From: Alphaproteobacteria bacterium HGW-Alphaproteobacteria-13
GTDB lineage: Bacteria > Pseudomonadota > Alphaproteobacteria > Sphingomonadales > Sphingomonadaceae
Direction of reading: 5' to 3'
Assembly: GCA_002842935.1 (NCBI GenBank)
Contig: PHEM01000022.1
Location: 1-17,304, forward strand
Length of the DNA: 17,304 bases
Below, piece after piece: positions 14,502 through 17,304 of the stretch; position 1 is the stretch's first letter; every line of letters begins with the position of its first letter. Position numbers and translations under genes: made by a program. The notes below the pieces were generated by a model. That model ran no database searches. It saw only the letters and a list, made by a program, of their open reading frames with translations, and had not been told where the DNA came from.

Positions 14502-16682
14502 TCAATCGGTTGGGAAGCCGCGCTTTTCCAGCAATGCCTTCACGTCCGGGTCGCGGCCGCGGAAGGTGCGATAGGTCTCGGCGCGGTCGGTCTCGTTGCC
14601 GGTCATCAACAGCAGGGTGCGGAAACGGTCGGCGACATCGCGGTCCCACGGGCCGCCCGCTTCGTCGAAGGCCGCCCATGTGTCGGCGTCCATCGTTTCC
14701 GACCACAAATAGCTGTAATAGCCCGCCGAATAGGAATCGCTCGAAAACAGATGGCCGAATTGCGGCAGGCGGTGGCGCATGACGATCTGTTTCGGCATGC
14801 CGATTTCGGCCAGCGTCTCGCGCTCGAACGCGTCGATGTCGGCGGGCGGGTCCGCGCGGTCGTGCAGCTTCATGTCGATGATCGCGCTCGCCAGATATTC
14901 GACCGTGTCGAATCCCTGGTTGAATTTGGTCGAAGCCAGTATCTTGTCGACCAGCGCCTGCGGGATCGGTTCGCCCGTTTTGTAATGCGTCGCATATGTC
15001 GACAGCACTTCGGGCGTCATCAGCCAATTCTCGTTCACCTGGCTCGGATATTCGACGAAGTCGCGCGGCACGCCGGCCAGCGCCGGATATTTCACATGCT
15101 GAAGCAGATAGTGGACGGCGTGCCCGAATTCGTGGAACAGCGTCGTCGCGTCGTCGATGCTGATCAGCGTCGGCTCGCCTTTCGGGCCTTCCGTGAAATT
15201 ATTGTTGTTCGACGCCAGCGTGTTGCGTTCCCCGCCCAGCGTCTGCTGGCTGCGATAGGTCGTCATCCACGCGCCCGAGCGTTTGCCGTCGCGCGCGAAA
15301 TTGTCGAGATAGAAGACGCCGACATTGGCACCCGTCTTGAGGTTCGTGACCTCGAACGTCCGCACCTTGGGATCGAATACGGGGATGGTGCCGGTATTTT
15401 CGCGGAAGCCCAGATCGTAAAGCTGGCCCGCGGCCCAGAACATACCGTCGACCAGCCTGTCGAGCTGGAAATAGGGCTTCACTTCGCTTTCATCGAGGTC
15501 ATATTTCGCCTTGCGGACCTTTTCCGCATAATAGCGATAGTCCCACGGCTCGATGGTGATTTTCGGTCCGCTGCCCGCCTTTGCCTCGGCGTCGGCGATT
15601 CCCTGCATGTCGGCGACTTCCTCGGCCACGCGCGCGGCGGCGGCGGGCCAGACCTTCATCATCAGCTCCATCGCCTTTTCGGGCGTCTTCGCCATAGTGT
15701 CGGCCATGCGGTAATGCGCGTGCGTCGGAAAGCCGAGCAGCTCCGCGCGTTGCTGGCGCAGCTTCAGTATCTCCGCGATCGTGGCGTTGGTGTCGTTTGC
15801 GTCGCCATTGTCGCCGCGATCGACGAAGGCGCGCCACACCTTTTCGCGAAGCGCGCGATTCGTCGCGTTCTGGAGCACGGGCTGCGCCGACGAGCGGGTG
15901 TTCTTGATCGCCCACTGGCCGGGCTTGCCGTTGGTCTCGGCCGCCTCCGCGAGCGAGGCGACGAAGGCGTCGTCCAGCCCCGCCAGCTCGGCCCTGTCGG
16001 TGACGAAGATATACAGCTTCTCGTCGCCGAGCAGCTTCGAGGAGAAGGCCGAGAACAGCCCTTCGAGCCGCGAATTGAGATCGACCAGCCTAGCCTTGCC
16101 TTCCGGCGACAGATTCGCGCCGTCGCGCACCATCTCGTCATAGCTGCGCTCGACGATGCGGATCTGCTGCGCATCGAGACCGCTCGCATGGCGCTTGTCG
16201 TAAACCGCCTTGTAGCGGGCGAACAGCCGGGGATCGAGGAGCAGCTCGGTATAGAAAGTGGTGAGCTTCGGACTCCATTCGGCGTCGATCTCCTCGACGC
16301 GGTCGTTCGACTTGTTCGAGGTCTGGACGCCCCACAGCGCGGAAACGCGGTCCATCGTCTCGCCCGCGAGCTGCATCGGGACATGGGTGTTCTCGAAGGT
16401 CGGTTCGGCGGGGTCGTCGATCACCGCCTGCACTTCGGCCTTCACTTCGGCCATCGCCCTGGCGAAGGCGTCGGGGAAGCGTTCGGGGTCGAGCTTGTCC
16501 CACGGCGGCACGCCCTGATAGGGACCCGTCCAGGGCTGGAGCATGGAGTTGGCGTCCGCCGTGGCGGCGGGCGGGGCAGCGGTTTCGGCGGCGATGGTCA
16601 TCGGGCTAATAGCCACAGACAGCGCGGCCGAGGCAAGCAGGATCGACGCGGAACGGACAAGGGACGGCGCGCGGCGCGGCAT
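14502..16682 (-). CDS. Exported M3 family oligopeptidase (peptidyl-dipeptidase Dcp-like)
   Basis: A zinc metallopeptidase of 726 residues that should cut short peptides, probably removing C-terminal dipeptides in the periplasm. It begins with a signal peptide (residues 1 to about 38: basic MPRRAPSLVR, then SASILLASAALSVAIS, then AA) and has no lipobox Cys. The catalytic motif HEFGH is at residues 517-521 and the third zinc ligand, Glu 544 in FVEYPSQ, lies at the family's spacing. Other family marks are NENWLMTPEVL after it, YLDNFARDGKRSGAWM before it, and SDSYSAGYYSYLW near the C-terminus. Length and motifs agree with Dcp/oligopeptidase A. The ATG at 16682 is preferred since GGGAG lies 8 nt upstream and the signal peptide begins there; the open frame runs further to 16775 across non-coding sequence. 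It lies 82 nt after the SMP-30-like gene and has its own terminator. Confidence 0.94.
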   Translation of the reverse strand: MPRRAPSLVRSASILLASAALSVAISPMTIAAETAAPPAATADANSMLQPWTGPYQGVPPWDKLDPERFPDAFARAMAEVKAEVQAVIDDPAEPTFENTHVPMQLAGETMDRVSALWGVQTSNKSNDRVEEIDAEWSPKLTTFYTELLLDPRLFARYKAVYDKRHASGLDAQQIRIVERSYDEMVRDGANLSPEGKARLVDLNSRLEGLFSAFSSKLLGDEKLYIFVTDRAELAGLDDAFVASLAEAAETNGKPGQWAIKNTRSSAQPVLQNATNRALREKVWRAFVDRGDNGDANDTNATIAEILKLRQQRAELLGFPTHAHYRMADTMAKTPEKAMELMMKVWPAAAARVAEEVADMQGIADAEAKAGSGPKITIEPWDYRYYAEKVRKAKYDLDESEVKPYFQLDRLVDGMFWAAGQLYDLGFRENTGTIPVFDPKVRTFEVTNLKTGANVGVFYLDNFARDGKRSGAWMTTYRSQQTLGGERNTLASNNNNFTEGPKGEPTLISIDDATTLFHEFGHAVHYLLQHVKYPALAGVPRDFVEYPSQVNENWLMTPEVLSTYATHYKTGEPIPQALVDKILASTKFNQGFDTVEYLASAIIDMKLHDRADPPADIDAFERETLAEIGMPKQIVMRHRLPQFGHLFSSDSYSAGYYSYLWSETMDADTWAAFDEAGGPWDRDVADRFRTLLLMTGNETDRAETYRTFRGRDPDVKALLEKRGFPTD

Positions 16683-16743
16683 CGGCAGGACTCCCGGAAA
16701 AAAGATTTCGACCGAAACCATGTCCGGCAGTCTTAGCGCGGGA

Positions 16744-16759
16744 TTGCAAGGCCTTGCAA
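16744..16759. promoter_or_regulatory. 16-bp perfect palindrome between the SMP-30-like and M3 peptidase genes
   Basis: TTGCAAGGCCTTGCAA is perfectly self-complementary. It starts 5 nt after the SMP-30-like stop codon and ends 61 nt before the peptidase start. On the - strand its first TTGCAA (16759-16754) could act as a -35 box with TAAGAC (16735-16730) 18 nt further as a weak -10 box, which would make the palindrome an operator over the peptidase promoter. The symmetry is observed; function is speculation. Confidence 0.4.
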
Positions 16760-16764
16760 GCGCG

Positions 16765-17304
16765 TCAGCCCTCAAAGCGCGGCTGAACCAGTCCCGGCGT
16801 TTCGACGCGGAAGGTGAAGAGACCGCCCGCGTGCGGTTGTTCCCGGCGTTCCGCGTCGGTCAGATTCTTGCCCGCGCTGGTGACGAAGGCCGTCCGCATG
16901 TCCGCGCCGCCAAAGGCGATCATCGACGGGCGCTGCACGGGCAATTCGACGGTCTGGATCAGCTCGCCCGCGGGCGACAGGCGCACGACGCGCCAGCCGT
17001 CCCACAGCGCCGACCAGTAACAACCCTCGGCATCGACCGCGCCGCCGTCGGGGCGGCCCCTGCCGGTCTCGAAGCAGTGGAACAGCCGCCCTTCGCCGAG
17101 CGCGCCGGTGCCCGGATCGACGACATAGGCGCGGATTTCATGTGTCGGCGTGTCGGCATGATAGAAGGTGCGCCCGTCGGGGCTGAACGCCGCGCCGTTG
17201 CTCGTCAGCAGTCCGCCCAGGACGGTGGTCAGCGATCCATCGGGATCGAGCCGGTACAGCGTCGCGGCGGGATTCGCCTTGTCGCTCGTCACGCTGCCGA
17301 CCCA
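16765..17304 (-). CDS. SMP-30/gluconolactonase/LRE-like beta-propeller protein, 5' end outside the window
   Basis: The C-terminal 179 residues of a predicted sugar lactonase. The frame is open to the window edge (WVGSVTSDKAN at the right end), so the start is missing. Family marks are LTSNGAAFSPDGRTFYHADTP, where the Asn and Asp are the expected metal ligands of the six-bladed propeller, then AYVVDPGTGALGEGRLF, RPDGGAVDAEGCYWSALWDGWRVVR, and the last blade with RPSMIAFGGADMRTAFVTSA. Enzymes of this family hydrolyse aldonolactones such as gluconolactone or arabinonolactone with a single divalent cation; the exact substrate cannot be read here. The end at PRFEG followed by a stop is normal for the family. 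It lies upstream of the M3 peptidase gene on the same strand with an 82-nt gap containing a 16-bp palindrome. Confidence 0.92.
   Translation of the reverse strand, partial: WVGSVTSDKANPAATLYRLDPDGSLTTVLGGLLTSNGAAFSPDGRTFYHADTPTHEIRAYVVDPGTGALGEGRLFHCFETGRGRPDGGAVDAEGCYWSALWDGWRVVRLSPAGELIQTVELPVQRPSMIAFGGADMRTAFVTSAGKNLTDAERREQPHAGGLFTFRVETPGLVQPRFEG

Noticed and set aside
14478..16736. 752-codon + strand frame opposite the M3 peptidase
   Set aside because: The opposite strand has the complete HEFGH peptidase with signal peptide and terminator; this frame has only arginine-rich shadow sequence.

Overview
The window is GC-rich bacterial DNA, almost wholly coding, and most likely comes from an alphaproteobacterium of the Sphingomonadaceae. 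Three things suggest this: a TonB-dependent receptor of the Caulobacter/Xanthomonas type, the neighbourhood rpe – heparinase II/III-like gene – purH that I recall from sphingomonads, and short GC-rich hairpin repeats (CGAGCGAAG and CTTCGCTCGGGG motifs) of a kind I recall as common there. The family assignment is inference, because no rRNA is present. I see no tRNA, rRNA, CRISPR array, transposase or phage gene.

Left part (1-4168), + strand: the end of an EmrA-type membrane fusion protein, its EmrB-type 14-helix MFS partner, a 111-bp nested inverted repeat, and an ABC-F ATPase. This arm meets the rest of the window at a convergent junction (4169-4370) packed with hairpins.

The remainder (4371-17304) is all on the - strand. 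In transcription order it holds: an SMP-30/gluconolactonase-like protein (5' end outside the window); a periplasmic M3 oligopeptidase closed by a clear intrinsic terminator; a three-gene group made of a membrane SPFH/band 7 protein, a 67-aa ribbon-helix-helix protein with an AT-hook-like tail, and an 80-aa two-helix membrane protein; ribulose-phosphate 3-epimerase; a heparinase II/III-like protein; a TonB-dependent receptor followed 26 nt later by a secreted metallophosphoesterase; a second, oppositely oriented copy of the 111-bp repeat; and purH.

Functional groups: emrAB is a drug-efflux pair. The receptor and phosphatase look like an uptake cassette for a phosphorylated compound, with a dyad and a weak Pho-box-like sequence upstream. 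The SPFH group is preceded by a strikingly AT-rich island with a 12-bp palindrome, a plausible operator for the RHH/AT-hook protein, and is the best candidate for an under-described system. The other genes are housekeeping (purH, rpe) or general proteolysis and sugar metabolism.

No stretch longer than 300 bases lacks a gene. The largest gaps (2095-2287, 4169-4370, 5964-6202) are filled mainly by repeats and hairpins, which are listed.
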